A stretch of 64,000 nt of DNA, from contig NZ_CP119791.1 in assembly GCF_029338295.1 (NCBI RefSeq), forward strand, positions 2,790,001 through 2,854,000. The letters are read 5' to 3'. The translations under genes were made by a program, and so were the position numbers. Positions 8,029-16,251 of the stretch are shown here, one piece after another (position 1 is the first letter of the stretch; every line of letters starts with the position of its first letter). The DNA comes from Haladaptatus sp. QDMS2. GTDB taxonomy: Archaea > Halobacteriota > Halobacteria > Halobacteriales > Halococcaceae. Below the pieces are notes generated by a model. That model saw only the letters and a program-made list of their open reading frames with translations. It was not told the origin of the DNA and searched no databases.

Positions 8029-9858
8029 TTACTGCTCTTTCCAGGTGCGGTTAAGCATCTGACGCGAGGTCCCCATGCCGCCGAACACTGGCACGTGGAC
8101 GTTGTTGTAGTAGAAGCGCTCGCGGAGGTTGTGGAACGTGTTGACGAACACGACGTCCTCCCAGTTCGCTTCTTCCATCTCGACGTAGGCTTCGTTGCGG
8201 ATGTCCTGTGCTTCCTGCGTCGGTGCCCGGTTGTCGAGGACGCGCTCGAAGGCTGCTTTTGCACGGTCTGAGGCTTCGGTGCCGCTCCAGTTCGTGTAGG
8301 ACAGTGGGCCTTCCTGTGAGGTGTCCGTGCGTGGTGGGTAGATGAGCTGCAGGAAGTTGTCTGCACCTGGCCAGTCAGCGATCCAGCCGAGGGTGTAGGC
8401 TTCTAAGTTGCCGTTGCGACCGCGCTCGAGCATCGCTGCGAACTCTGCCTGCTCGATTTCTAAGTCGATGTAGGCAGCGCCGAGGCGACCCTGGAGAATC
8501 TGTGCGATCTGGCTCCACGTGTTGGAGGTGTAGTGGGTGAAGGTCAGGCTGTAGCGGTTGTCCTCGCCGTAGCCGGCCTCTTCCATGACCTGCTGTGCGC
8601 CCTGCACGTCGGCCGTGTTGTACCCGTACGGGTAGCTCTCTTCAGCGTGCTGGTTGTACGCGTTCCCTGCACCTGGGTAGATGAGCGGCGGCGTCAGGTG
8701 GTACGCCGGTGCGACGCGGCTCTTGAACACTTGCTCTGCGAACTCCTTCTGGTTGGTCACGTAGGCGACTGCCTGACGGACTGCCTTTGGCACGTTAGCC
8801 GTGTTGAAGCCGAAGTAGAACGTCGAGATTTCCGGCACGCGGACGTAGTTGACGGTCTCGCCGTTGCGGACCGGTCCGTAGGTACCGATGTCGCGGCCGA
8901 GGTCGTCCGTGGTGTCCACGGAGACGAGGCCTGGGTCGTACTGCGCCGTCGGGATGGAGAGGAAGTCGGACTTCTTGTCCATCGACCACTCGTAGGCGGC
9001 GTTGTCGTCCTCGATGATTTCCCACTTGATGCTGTCGAGGTACGCCTTGTCGCCGTGGTAGTCGTCGTAGCGCGTGACCGTCGCGTTCGAACCCTGGTCC
9101 CAGTTCCCGAACGTGAATGGGCCACAGCCGATTGGGTTGGACGTCGCGAAGTCGGACTGGGACATCTCGCCGTCGTAGCCTTCGATGTCGCCGACGATGC
9201 CCTCTGGGATACACGCGAACGAGGAGTACGCGAGCATCGCGAGCGTCGAAGCGAATGCCTGTTCGAGTTCGAAGGTGAGTTCCGTCTCACTGCTCGCCTC
9301 TACGGCCATCGAGCCGGGCGAGTAGTTCCCGTCGCCGTCGGTCTCGTGAACGACACCGAGCGAGTCGAGGATGAAGTAGGTACGACGCGAGTTCTCGGAG
9401 GCTGCGAGGCGCTCCCAGGAGTAGACGAAGTCACTGGCCGTCACCGAGTTGCCATTGTGGTACGTGGCGTCCTTGAGGGTGAAGGTATACTGCGTGAAGT
9501 CGTCGTTGGTCGTATAGTCTTCTGCGAGACTCTGGACAACCGCAGTCTCCCCGTTCGGGTAGAGCATGAGGTTGTCGAAAATCTGGCGAATGACGCGACC
9601 CGAGGCCGTGTCCGTGGCCTTGATTGGGTCGAGCGTCGTCATCGTGGAGTTGATGAGGTTGAGGGTGCCACCCGTCTGTGGCTCCATCGTGGCGGTCGTC
9701 GTGGTGTCGCCGCCACCCGTGGTCGTCTGACCGTCGCCGGTCGTCGTCGTATCGTCTTCGCCGCCACCACCGGTACACCCAGCGAGTGCCGTTGCGGTCG
9801 CAGCTGCGCCCGTCGCTTGCAGGAAGCGACGTCGGTTGAGGCTGTTACTGTCTGTCAT
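8029..9858 (-). CDS. Solute-binding lipoprotein of the ABC transporter (family 5, peptide type)
   Basis: A 609-residue extracellular substrate-binding protein. The N-terminus has a Tat motif (LNRRRFLQATG) and a lipobox ALAGC, so it should be exported folded and lipid-anchored. Residues 30-60 form a Gly/Thr/Asp linker, typical for keeping haloarchaeal binding proteins off the membrane and a possible O-glycosylation site. The remainder is an SBP family 5 fold (family signature region around DATYHNGNSVTASDFVYSW). It is the first gene of the operon. The specific ligand (peptide, sugar or other) cannot be told. A GGAG lies 6 bases before the ATG. Confidence 0.93.
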   Translation of the reverse strand: MTDSNSLNRRRFLQATGAAATATALAGCTGGGGEDDTTTTGDGQTTTGGGDTTTTATMEPQTGGTLNLINSTMTTLDPIKATDTASGRVIRQIFDNLMLYPNGETAVVQSLAEDYTTNDDFTQYTFTLKDATYHNGNSVTASDFVYSWERLAASENSRRTYFILDSLGVVHETDGDGNYSPGSMAVEASSETELTFELEQAFASTLAMLAYSSFACIPEGIVGDIEGYDGEMSQSDFATSNPIGCGPFTFGNWDQGSNATVTRYDDYHGDKAYLDSIKWEIIEDDNAAYEWSMDKKSDFLSIPTAQYDPGLVSVDTTDDLGRDIGTYGPVRNGETVNYVRVPEISTFYFGFNTANVPKAVRQAVAYVTNQKEFAEQVFKSRVAPAYHLTPPLIYPGAGNAYNQHAEESYPYGYNTADVQGAQQVMEEAGYGEDNRYSLTFTHYTSNTWSQIAQILQGRLGAAYIDLEIEQAEFAAMLERGRNGNLEAYTLGWIADWPGADNFLQLIYPPRTDTSQEGPLSYTNWSGTEASDRAKAAFERVLDNRAPTQEAQDIRNEAYVEMEEANWEDVVFVNTFHNLRERFYYNNVHVPVFGGMGTSRQMLNRTWKEQ

Positions 9859-10036
9859 CCGTCTGCTCCTTTTTGTTGTTACCCGATAAATTTACCGCTG
9901 TTTCGCTGTTGCGTCCCATGCCTTCCGGTAGCACGGTTTTGGTATACTTTGACATGGCAATCAGCACAGAATGGAGTTAACCCTTTTTACGAATATAACT
10001 GTCGTAGACTGAAATTTGCGTTTCACCTATCAATCT

Positions 10037-10059
10037 CGCTGAAAGCAGCCATTTCAGCG
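10037..10059. repeat. Inverted repeat (8-base arms, 7-base loop)
   Basis: CGCTGAAA and TTTCAGCG flank a 7-base spacer. It lies about 180 bases upstream of the ABC operon and 124 before the small rightward gene, so it could be an operator for the transporter or an RNA hairpin on a longer transcript. Only the symmetry is observed. Confidence 0.6.
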
Positions 10060-10152
10060 ACGTGCGCGCGCGTAATGACACAATTAAAAATGCAAAAAGC
10101 TGCAGACGCTGACCCCATCAGGGCGCGCCGCCAATCGTCCCGATTCGGAGAC

Positions 10153-10160
10153 TTTATATT
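10153..10160 (+). promoter_or_regulatory. TATA box of the 57-residue gene
   Basis: TTTATATT is centred 26 bases before the ATG at 10183, the exact spacing expected for a leaderless haloarchaeal transcript. It supports both the small gene and its start. Confidence 0.7.
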
Positions 10161-10182
10161 CTTTGTTATGATATAGCATAGT

Positions 10183-10356
10183 ATGGCACCGGACATTACG
10201 GCTCGGTCGGAACCGGTCTTTGACGAAGCCGAGGTTATGGCCTCGGTCGATGAATCGGGGAGCGTCGCCCGACTCATTATTGCCGACATTTGCCGTGATG
10301 ACGCATGGGTATCCTGCCGCGCAGAAGAGGCCGTCACACTCTCTGCCTGGGCCTGA
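10183..10356 (+). CDS. Small acidic haloarchaeal protein (57 residues)
   Basis: A short protein beginning MAPDITARSEPVFDEAEVMA and ending LSAWA. The patches EVMASVDE and LIIADICRDDAWVSC followed by EEAVTLSAW match a family I remember as a small haloarchaeal DUF (DUF7556, from memory); its function is unknown. It has an excellent TATA box at -26 and no Shine-Dalgarno, consistent with leaderless translation. The family resemblance and promoter make it a real gene despite its size. Confidence 0.75.
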   Translation: MAPDITARSEPVFDEAEVMASVDESGSVARLIIADICRDDAWVSCRAEEAVTLSAWA

Positions 10357-10406
10357 CCCACACGCCACTCGTTCTCTCGAACCGCACTGTCACGAGGACA
10401 GACCTG

Positions 10407-10415
10407 TACACTTTT
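10407..10415 (+). promoter_or_regulatory. TATA-like element before the DP2 leader frame
   Basis: TACACTTTT is centred 29 bases before the ATG at 10440. It could drive a leaderless transcript starting at the 47-codon frame and continuing into DP2. Confidence 0.4.
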
Positions 10416-10439
10416 CATCGCGCCCACCGTGGCCAGCGT

Positions 10440-10583
10440 ATGCACTACTGCGACGTCTCCCTCGACGACAGTCCCGTGTCGAACGCTGAGACGGCGCTTT
10501 TCTTCGGGCTAGCCGCGCAGGGAGCAGCCGCGGCCGGCCGAACCGCCGCCGAACCGCGCACCCCGACCCACTGGCTACGATGA
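10440..10583 (+). CDS. Candidate 47-residue protein overlapping the DP2 start
   Basis: An open frame beginning MHYCDVSLDD and ending HWLR, whose TGA overlaps the ATG of DP2 by 4 bases (ATGA). A TATA-like element stands at the leaderless distance. The overlap pattern is the one seen between coupled genes elsewhere in the window, which favours translation; the middle is Ala/Gly-rich and I recognise no family. It may be a real small protein or a translated leader of DP2. Confidence 0.4.
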   Translation: MHYCDVSLDDSPVSNAETALFFGLAAQGAAAAGRTAAEPRTPTHWLR

Positions 10584-13500
10584 GACCGGAGGACGAACGC
10601 TACTTCGAGACGCTCGAAACCCGGCTCGACGAAGCGATGGCTCTCGCGACGAAAGCCAAAGAGCAAGGTAACGACCCGAAACCGGAAGTCGAGATTCCCA
10701 TCGCGAAGGACATGGCAGACCGCGTCGAGAACATCCTCGGCATCGAAGGCGTGGCCGCCCGCGTCCGCGAACTCGAAGACCAGATGAGCCGCGAGGAAGC
10801 GGCCCTCGAACTCGCCAAGGACTTCGCTGCTGGCGACGTCGGTGACTACGAAACCCGAGAAGGCAAAGTCGAAGGCGCGGTCAGAACGGCTGTCGCACTT
10901 CTCACCGAGGGCGTCGTCGCCGCGCCCATCGAGGGCATCGACCGCGTCGAAATCGTTCCGAACGACGACGGCACGGAGTTCGTCCGCGTCTTCTACGCTG
11001 GCCCCATTCGCTCCGCCGGGGGGACTGCACAGGCGCTCTCCGTGCTCGTGGCCGACTACACCCGCGCACTCATCGGCATCGACCAGTACAAACCGCGAGA
11101 CGACGAGGTCGAACGCTACGCAGAAGAACTCGAACTCTACGACAAAGAGACGGGCCTCCAGTACACGCCGAAGCCAAAGGAGACGAAGTTCATCGCCCGC
11201 AACTGCCCCATCTGCCTAGATGGGGAAGCCACCGGGAGTGAGGAAGTCTCCGGTTTTCGCGACTTAGAGCGCGTCGGCACCAACAACCCTCGTGGCGGGA
11301 TGTGTCTCGTCCTCGGCGAAGGGATTGCCCAGAAGGCACCGAAAATCAAACGCTACACCTCCGCCCTCGACGAAATCGACTGGCCGTGGCTCGACGATCT
11401 CATCGACGGGACCATCGGCAAGGAAGACGGGGAGGAACCCGAGGCCGACGAAGACGCACCCGACGAAGCGGAGGCGACCGAGGCCGAACCTGCGGCCGAC
11501 GAGCCAGAACCAGCCGTCGAAGTCGAAGGCCCACCGCGGGCCGAACCGAAGACCAAGTTCCTGCGCGACCTCATCGCCGGCCGTCCCGTGTTTTCACACC
11601 CGAGCATGCCCGGCGGCTTTCGCCTCCGCTACGGGCGCTCTCGCAACCACGGGTTCGCGACCGCTGGCGTCCAACCGGCGACGATGCACGTCGTGGACGA
11701 CTTCCTCGCAACCGGGACCCAAATCAAGACCGAACGCCCCGGAAAAGCGGGCGGGGTCATCCCGGTAGACTCCATCGAAGGCCCGACGGTCAAACTCGCG
11801 AACGGCGACGTTCGCCGCATCGACGACCCGGCCGAGGCGCTGAAACTCCGCAATGGAGTCGTCGAAATTCTAGACCTCGGCGAGTACCTCGTCAACTTCG
11901 GCGAGTTCGTCGAGAACAACCACCCGCTGATTCCCGCCTCGTACGTCTTCGAGTGGTGGGTCCAGGACTTCGAGCACGCCGGCGCGGACGTCCAGGCGCT
12001 CGCCGACGACGCCCGCGTTGACCTCGAACATCCCAGCCCCGAGCAGGCACTCACCTGGGCGCGAGAGTACGACGCGCCGCTTCACCCCGATTACACCTAC
12101 CTCTGGCACGACCTCTCGGTCGAGCAGTTCGAGATGCTCGCCGACGCCGTCGCCGAGGGCTACGTCGAAGACGGGGCTCTCTACGTCCCGAACGAAGACG
12201 ATCCTCGTCAGTCCCTCGAATGGCTTCTCATCGAACATTCACAGGGTCCCGAAGAAATCCGTATCCCGGTCTGGAAACCGCTCGTCGCCTCGCTTGGCCT
12301 CTCCGAATCGCTCGACAAACAGTGGGATGACCTCTCAGCCACGTCGCGTGCGTGGCCGAACGCGCACAATGCAGTAAACGAAGTCGCTCCGTTCTCCCTG
12401 CAGGAACGCGCCCCGACCCGCATCGGAAACCGGATGGGACGCCCCGAAAAGTCGGAGAAACGCGACCTGAGCCCGGCGGTCCACACCCTCTTCCCCATCG
12501 GCGAGGCCGGCGGCAGCCAGCGCTCCGTCTCAGAAGCCGCGAACCACTTCGCCGACCGCAACGCGACTCGGGGCGAAGTCGAAGTCACCGTCGGCAAACG
12601 AAAATGCACCGCCTGCGGTGAAATCACATTCAAGAACAAGTGCCCCGACTGCCAGGGCGCGACCGAGCCACAGTACGAATGCTGGTCCTGTGAAATCGAG
12701 GTCGAACCCGACGAGGGGGGCCGCGCCGAGTGTCCACGCTGTGGCAAAGCAGCCTCCACCGAGTGGCGTCGTCCGGTCAACATCCGCGAGGAGTACCGCA
12801 ACGCCCTCGCGAACGTCGGCGAGCGCGAAACCGCCTTTGACATCTTGAAGGGCGTGAAGGGCTTGACCTCGAAACACAAAACGCCCGAACCGATGGAGAA
12901 GGGCATCCTCCGGAGCAAAAACGGCGTCTCCGTGTTCAAAGACGGCACCGTCCGCTACGACATGACCGACCTGCCCGTGACCGCCATCCGCCCGGACGAA
13001 CTCGACATCACCGTCGGGCAACTCCGCGAACTTGGCTACAACGAGGACGTAAACGGCGACCCCTTAGAACACGACGACCAGGTCGTCGAACTTCGCGTCC
13101 AGGACATCGTCCTCTCGGACGGCGCAGCAGAGCACATGCTTCGCATCGGCGGCTTCGTCGACGACCTCCTGACCCAGTACTACGACCTCGAACCGTTCTA
13201 CGAGTTCGAAGACCGGCAGGACCTCGTGGGCGAACTCGTCTTCGGGATGGCTCCCCACACGAGCGCCGCCGTCGTCGGGCGCGTGATTGGGTTTACGAGT
13301 GCGGCCGTCGGCTATGCGCACCCTTATTTTCACGCAGCCAAGCGGCGGAATTGCTTCCATCCGACGACCAAGGTGTGGTACAAAGATGAGGGAGAGGAAT
13401 GGCATTACGACGAGATTGAATCACTCGTCGAGGAGCGTCTCAATGACCCACGCGAGGACGACTTTGGCGCACTCGTCTCTGAACTTGATGGTGATGTGTA

Positions 13501-15574
13501 TGTGCCCTCTGTGACTGAGGACGGTGAGGTCGTGAGAAAACGGGTCGAAGCGGTCTCAAAACACCCCTCGCCTGACCATCTGATTCAGATTGAGACGCGA
13601 AATGGTCGCTCTCTGAAGGTCACGCCAGAGCATTCGATGCTACGATGGGCAGAGGGAATTGACAGAGTCGATGCCCACGAGTTGGAGGTTGAAGACTCGA
13701 TTCCTGCGCCTAAGGAGATAGAGTTTGGGGGCGTTTCGACTCAAATCGATCTACTCGCCAAATTTGTGGAGAACGATTCGCTTCCAAATGAAGACCTTAT
13801 GGTCCGTGGACTCGGCGCAGACCGAATCAAGAAACTCTTCGATGAATCTACTGAGGGTGTAGGTTACCTGAAGCCAGTTGCTACAATCCTTGGATGTAGC
13901 AAGTCCACCGTTTACAATTGGGTGTCTAGAGACAGTGTCCCTGTCTCTGTTCTCATCATACTCCTTGGCCAAGAAGAGGTACTCACACGAGTTCCTGCAG
14001 AGGTTCATCTTTCGATTCGAAGAGATACAGCGACAGTCAATCGGCATCTCGCAATCGACGAATCATTTGCTATTCTCCTTGGATATTATGCAGCAGAAGG
14101 ATTCACACGTAGAGAGTCGGGTAGTTTCTACCAAACCACGATTTGTATCCCAGACGAAAAAGCTAGAGAGCACATCATCGAAACCTTCGCCGATGCGCTC
14201 TCGGTCGATGCTTTCGAAGAGAACGAGTGGGAAGTGACTGCTTCAAGTCGTCTTGTCGCGACGCTATTCGCAGATATCCTAGAAACGGGCTCTCGCGCCG
14301 AGAGTAAACGCATTCCAAATGCAATACTTAGTGCTCCTAACCCACTGCTTCGTGCGTTCCTTGCGGCATACTTCAGTGGGGATGGCAGCACGTCTGCTGA
14401 CCGTCTTGATATTCGAGCTCACACGATTAGCGATGAACTCAAGGAGGACTTGGTTGCGTCTCTGAAGCGCTTTGGAATCTCTTCGAAAGTAGCTCAAGAG
14501 ACTCGAACCATTGAATCTGGAATCGTTGCAGAATTCTACGAAGATGAATCGCCAGAATTCGAATCGTGGGTTTTGAAAATCTCGTCTGAGAACGCAGTCA
14601 GGTTTGCTAAACAAATCGGATTCCATCTCGACCGAAAACAATCGACGCTCCAGTCCGTGGTCAAATCGGCTGATGTCCGTTCTCAACGCATTCTTGGTGA
14701 CGGTGGAGAAGTCTGGCTTGACGAAATAACCTCCATCGAAATCGTCGAATCTGACACGGAACACACCTACTCCGTCACCGTCGAAGACACGAACACACTC
14801 GTCGCCAACGACCTCTTTACCGGTCAATGCGACGGTGACGAGGACTGCGTCATGCTCCTCATGGACGGCCTGCTCAACTTCTCGAAGCAGTACCTCCCGA
14901 ACAAGCGCGGCGGCCGCATGGACGCCCCGCTCGTGATGTCCTCGCGCATCGACCCCTCGGAAATCGACGACGAGGCCCACAACATGGACATCGTGGACCG
15001 CTACCCGCGCGAGTTCTACGAGGCCACCCGCGAGATGGTGGACCCCGGCGAGGTGGACATCAAACTCGCAGAGGACACCCTCGGGACCGACCGCGAGTAC
15101 ACCGACTTCCGCCACACCCACGAGACGTCGAACATCGCGCTCGGGCCGGACCTCTCTGCGTACAAGACCCTCGGGTCGATGATGGACAAGATGGACGCCC
15201 AGCTCGAACTCGCCCGAAAGCTCCGGGCTGTGGACGAAACCGACGTCGCAGAGCGCGTCATCGAGTACCACTTCATGCCCGACATCATCGGCAACCTCCG
15301 GGCGTTCTCCCGCCAGGAGACGCGCTGTCTCGACTGTGGCGAGAAGTTCCGCCGGTTCCCGCTCTCTGGGGACTGTCGGGAGTGTGGCGGCCGGGTCAAC
15401 CTCACCGTCCACGAAGGCTCAGTCAAGAAGTACGTAGACACCGCCATCAGGGTCGCAGAGGAGTACGGGGCCCGCGAGTACACCAAACAACGCCTCGACA
15501 TCCTCGACCAGTCGATTCGCTCGGTGTTCGAGAACGACAAGAACAAGGCGTCGAAAATTTCTGACTTCATGTGA
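10580..15574 (+). CDS. polC: DNA polymerase D large subunit DP2, with intein
   Basis: Catalytic subunit of the archaeal replicative family-D polymerase, which works with the small exonuclease subunit DP1 and PCNA. The precursor is 1664 residues; removing the intein (residues 925-1416) leaves 1172, normal for DP2. Seen: conserved GPIRSAGGTAQALSVLVADY near residue 140, a Cys-containing RNCPICLDG, a very acidic haloarchaeal insertion (about residues 278-325), a double zinc-ribbon region at about 676-730 (CTACG, CPDC, CWSC, CPRC), the catalytic-Asp motif CDGDED immediately after the intein, and a C-terminal zinc finger (CLDCG, CREC, about 1584-1605). The gene ends at the structured element described below. 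Confidence 0.97.
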   Translation: MRPEDERYFETLETRLDEAMALATKAKEQGNDPKPEVEIPIAKDMADRVENILGIEGVAARVRELEDQMSREEAALELAKDFAAGDVGDYETREGKVEGAVRTAVALLTEGVVAAPIEGIDRVEIVPNDDGTEFVRVFYAGPIRSAGGTAQALSVLVADYTRALIGIDQYKPRDDEVERYAEELELYDKETGLQYTPKPKETKFIARNCPICLDGEATGSEEVSGFRDLERVGTNNPRGGMCLVLGEGIAQKAPKIKRYTSALDEIDWPWLDDLIDGTIGKEDGEEPEADEDAPDEAEATEAEPAADEPEPAVEVEGPPRAEPKTKFLRDLIAGRPVFSHPSMPGGFRLRYGRSRNHGFATAGVQPATMHVVDDFLATGTQIKTERPGKAGGVIPVDSIEGPTVKLANGDVRRIDDPAEALKLRNGVVEILDLGEYLVNFGEFVENNHPLIPASYVFEWWVQDFEHAGADVQALADDARVDLEHPSPEQALTWAREYDAPLHPDYTYLWHDLSVEQFEMLADAVAEGYVEDGALYVPNEDDPRQSLEWLLIEHSQGPEEIRIPVWKPLVASLGLSESLDKQWDDLSATSRAWPNAHNAVNEVAPFSLQERAPTRIGNRMGRPEKSEKRDLSPAVHTLFPIGEAGGSQRSVSEAANHFADRNATRGEVEVTVGKRKCTACGEITFKNKCPDCQGATEPQYECWSCEIEVEPDEGGRAECPRCGKAASTEWRRPVNIREEYRNALANVGERETAFDILKGVKGLTSKHKTPEPMEKGILRSKNGVSVFKDGTVRYDMTDLPVTAIRPDELDITVGQLRELGYNEDVNGDPLEHDDQVVELRVQDIVLSDGAAEHMLRIGGFVDDLLTQYYDLEPFYEFEDRQDLVGELVFGMAPHTSAAVVGRVIGFTSAAVGYAHPYFHAAKRRNCFHPTTKVWYKDEGEEWHYDEIESLVEERLNDPREDDFGALVSELDGDVYVPSVTEDGEVVRKRVEAVSKHPSPDHLIQIETRNGRSLKVTPEHSMLRWAEGIDRVDAHELEVEDSIPAPKEIEFGGVSTQIDLLAKFVENDSLPNEDLMVRGLGADRIKKLFDESTEGVGYLKPVATILGCSKSTVYNWVSRDSVPVSVLIILLGQEEVLTRVPAEVHLSIRRDTATVNRHLAIDESFAILLGYYAAEGFTRRESGSFYQTTICIPDEKAREHIIETFADALSVDAFEENEWEVTASSRLVATLFADILETGSRAESKRIPNAILSAPNPLLRAFLAAYFSGDGSTSADRLDIRAHTISDELKEDLVASLKRFGISSKVAQETRTIESGIVAEFYEDESPEFESWVLKISSENAVRFAKQIGFHLDRKQSTLQSVVKSADVRSQRILGDGGEVWLDEITSIEIVESDTEHTYSVTVEDTNTLVANDLFTGQCDGDEDCVMLLMDGLLNFSKQYLPNKRGGRMDAPLVMSSRIDPSEIDDEAHNMDIVDRYPREFYEATREMVDPGEVDIKLAEDTLGTDREYTDFRHTHETSNIALGPDLSAYKTLGSMMDKMDAQLELARKLRAVDETDVAERVIEYHFMPDIIGNLRAFSRQETRCLDCGEKFRRFPLSGDCRECGGRVNLTVHEGSVKKYVDTAIRVAEEYGAREYTKQRLDILDQSIRSVFENDKNKASKISDFM
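13352..14827 (+). mobile_element. DP2 intein with LAGLIDADG endonuclease motifs
   Basis: A 492-residue protein-splicing element in phase within DP2. It starts with Cys (CFHPTTKVWY, block A), has block B GRSLKVTPEHSML, LAGLIDADG motifs LLGYYAAEGF (about residue 1166) and FLAAYFSGDGS (about 1260), a helix-turn-helix-like VATILGCSKSTVYNWV (about 1098-1113), and a C-terminal splicing region HTYSVTVEDTNTLVANDLF ending FTGQ before extein Cys1417. The C-terminal residue is Gln rather than Asn, and the penultimate residue is Gly rather than His; a Gln ending is known for the Pyrococcus abyssi PolII intein at this site. The coding DNA is visibly richer in A and T than the flanking exteins, which suggests transfer. 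Both endonuclease motifs look intact. Confidence 0.95.
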
Positions 15575-15669
15575 GCGCACCTTTTTCTGCGTCGGGGTCG
15601 CTTCGCGACCCACTCCTTGAAAAACGCGCCCGAAAAAGGCCGAATGCGCCGACGGCGCATTCGGGTGCG
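15575..15669 (+). repeat. Nested hairpin element, copy 1 (3' of DP2)
   Basis: It begins on the base after the DP2 stop. Stem A pairs CGCAC (15576-15580) with GTGCG (15665-15669). Inside it, stem B pairs CTTTTTC (15581-15587) with GAAAAAG (15632-15638) and encloses a perfect hairpin GGGTCGC/GCGACCC (15595-15611, loop TTC). Next to B stands an 11-base-pair hairpin (15640-15664, loop GAC). The same layout recurs at 54623-54715. It is probably a 3' UTR or terminator element; function is inference. Confidence 0.7.
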
Positions 15670-15885
15670 ATGCTTGCTGGTTTCCGCAACCGCACCGCAA
15701 CCGCATTATTTTACTTTCTTTGTACTCAGTGGCCTTACTTCCGGTTGATTTCTACCAGTTGTGTAGAGTAGTCCCTGACCGCACCGAAACCGCACTGCTC
15801 ATCGTTCCTGACTTCCGTTTCGTCTCTCCGCAGTCCGTGACTTTTCGTTCCGTTTTCGTTGACTGTTTTCGAAAATGGCGAGGAG

Positions 15886-15893
15886 TTTTATCT
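15886..15893 (+). promoter_or_regulatory. TATA box of the rubredoxin-like gene
   Basis: TTTTATCT is centred 28 bases before the ATG at 15918 and decides that start against an upstream in-frame extension of 66 codons that has no family-like sequence. Confidence 0.65.
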
Positions 15894-15917
15894 GGTTTGC
15901 GAACCAATAGCTCGGGC

Positions 15918-16226
15918 ATGGGTGACAGTTCACAGAATTACATCGAGAAGGAACTCCCGTTCGGGCTCGACGTGTTCGACGAGGGTGGCAACAAACTCGG
16001 GACAATCCGTGGATTCGACGAACACGGCTTCTACGTGACAACCGAGGAAGGGGTCGAGAGCCTCTCTATCCAGCACATCCGCGCCGGTCACGAGTTCGGT
16101 GAGGGTGAACTGATGTGGCGGTGCTGGTCGTGTGGCGAGATGGGTGACATCGAGGACGACCTACCCGACGCGTGCCCGTCCTGTGGCTCGCCGAAAGAGG
16201 ACCTCTACTACTACACGGAAGACTGA
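15918..16226 (+). CDS. Small rubredoxin-like zinc-ribbon protein
   Basis: A 102-residue protein. The N-terminal 65 residues form a small beta domain (FGLDVFDEGGNKLGTIRGFD); the C-terminal part has two CxxC pairs, CWSCGE and CPSCGS, spaced as in rubredoxin or zinc ribbons, followed by a Tyr-rich tail DLYYYTED. This fits a haloarchaeal rubredoxin-like DUF family (DUF7130, from memory). It may bind iron or zinc; partners are unknown. It stands alone with its own promoter, directly before panE. Confidence 0.75.
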   Translation: MGDSSQNYIEKELPFGLDVFDEGGNKLGTIRGFDEHGFYVTTEEGVESLSIQHIRAGHEFGEGELMWRCWSCGEMGDIEDDLPDACPSCGSPKEDLYYYTED

Positions 16227-16251
16227 TTTTCCCCGCCGAACCACTTCCCGT

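Larger units (their letters stand above)
9859..10182. other. Intergenic region between divergent genes
   Basis: This 324-base gap separates the leftward ABC operon from a rightward small gene. Leftward TATA-like elements are TAAATTTATC near 9886-9895 and AAGTATACC near 9941-9950. It also holds a perfect inverted repeat at 10037-10059 and the TATA box of the rightward gene at 10153-10160. No further gene is supported. Confidence 0.6.
15575..15917. other. Intergenic region after DP2
   Basis: This 343-base gap contains the nested hairpin element, then a CCGCAAC-rich tract (15684-15705), an AT-rich stretch near 15705-15722, further CCGCA units near 15780-15798, and the TATA box of the next gene. 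Short open frames across it on both strands are by-products of the repeat element and resemble spurious frames at the second copy. Confidence 0.6.

Noticed and set aside
8533-10176. 547-codon frame opposite the solute-binding protein
   Set aside because: Composition is Val/Arg/Gly-rich without family motifs, and the opposite strand encodes an unmistakable lipoprotein.
15419-15706. Minus-strand frame over the end of DP2 and the hairpin element
   Set aside because: A similar frame (SAFFxxVF with PPxQK-like ending) occurs over copy 2; the similarity comes from the shared DNA element, not from a protein family.
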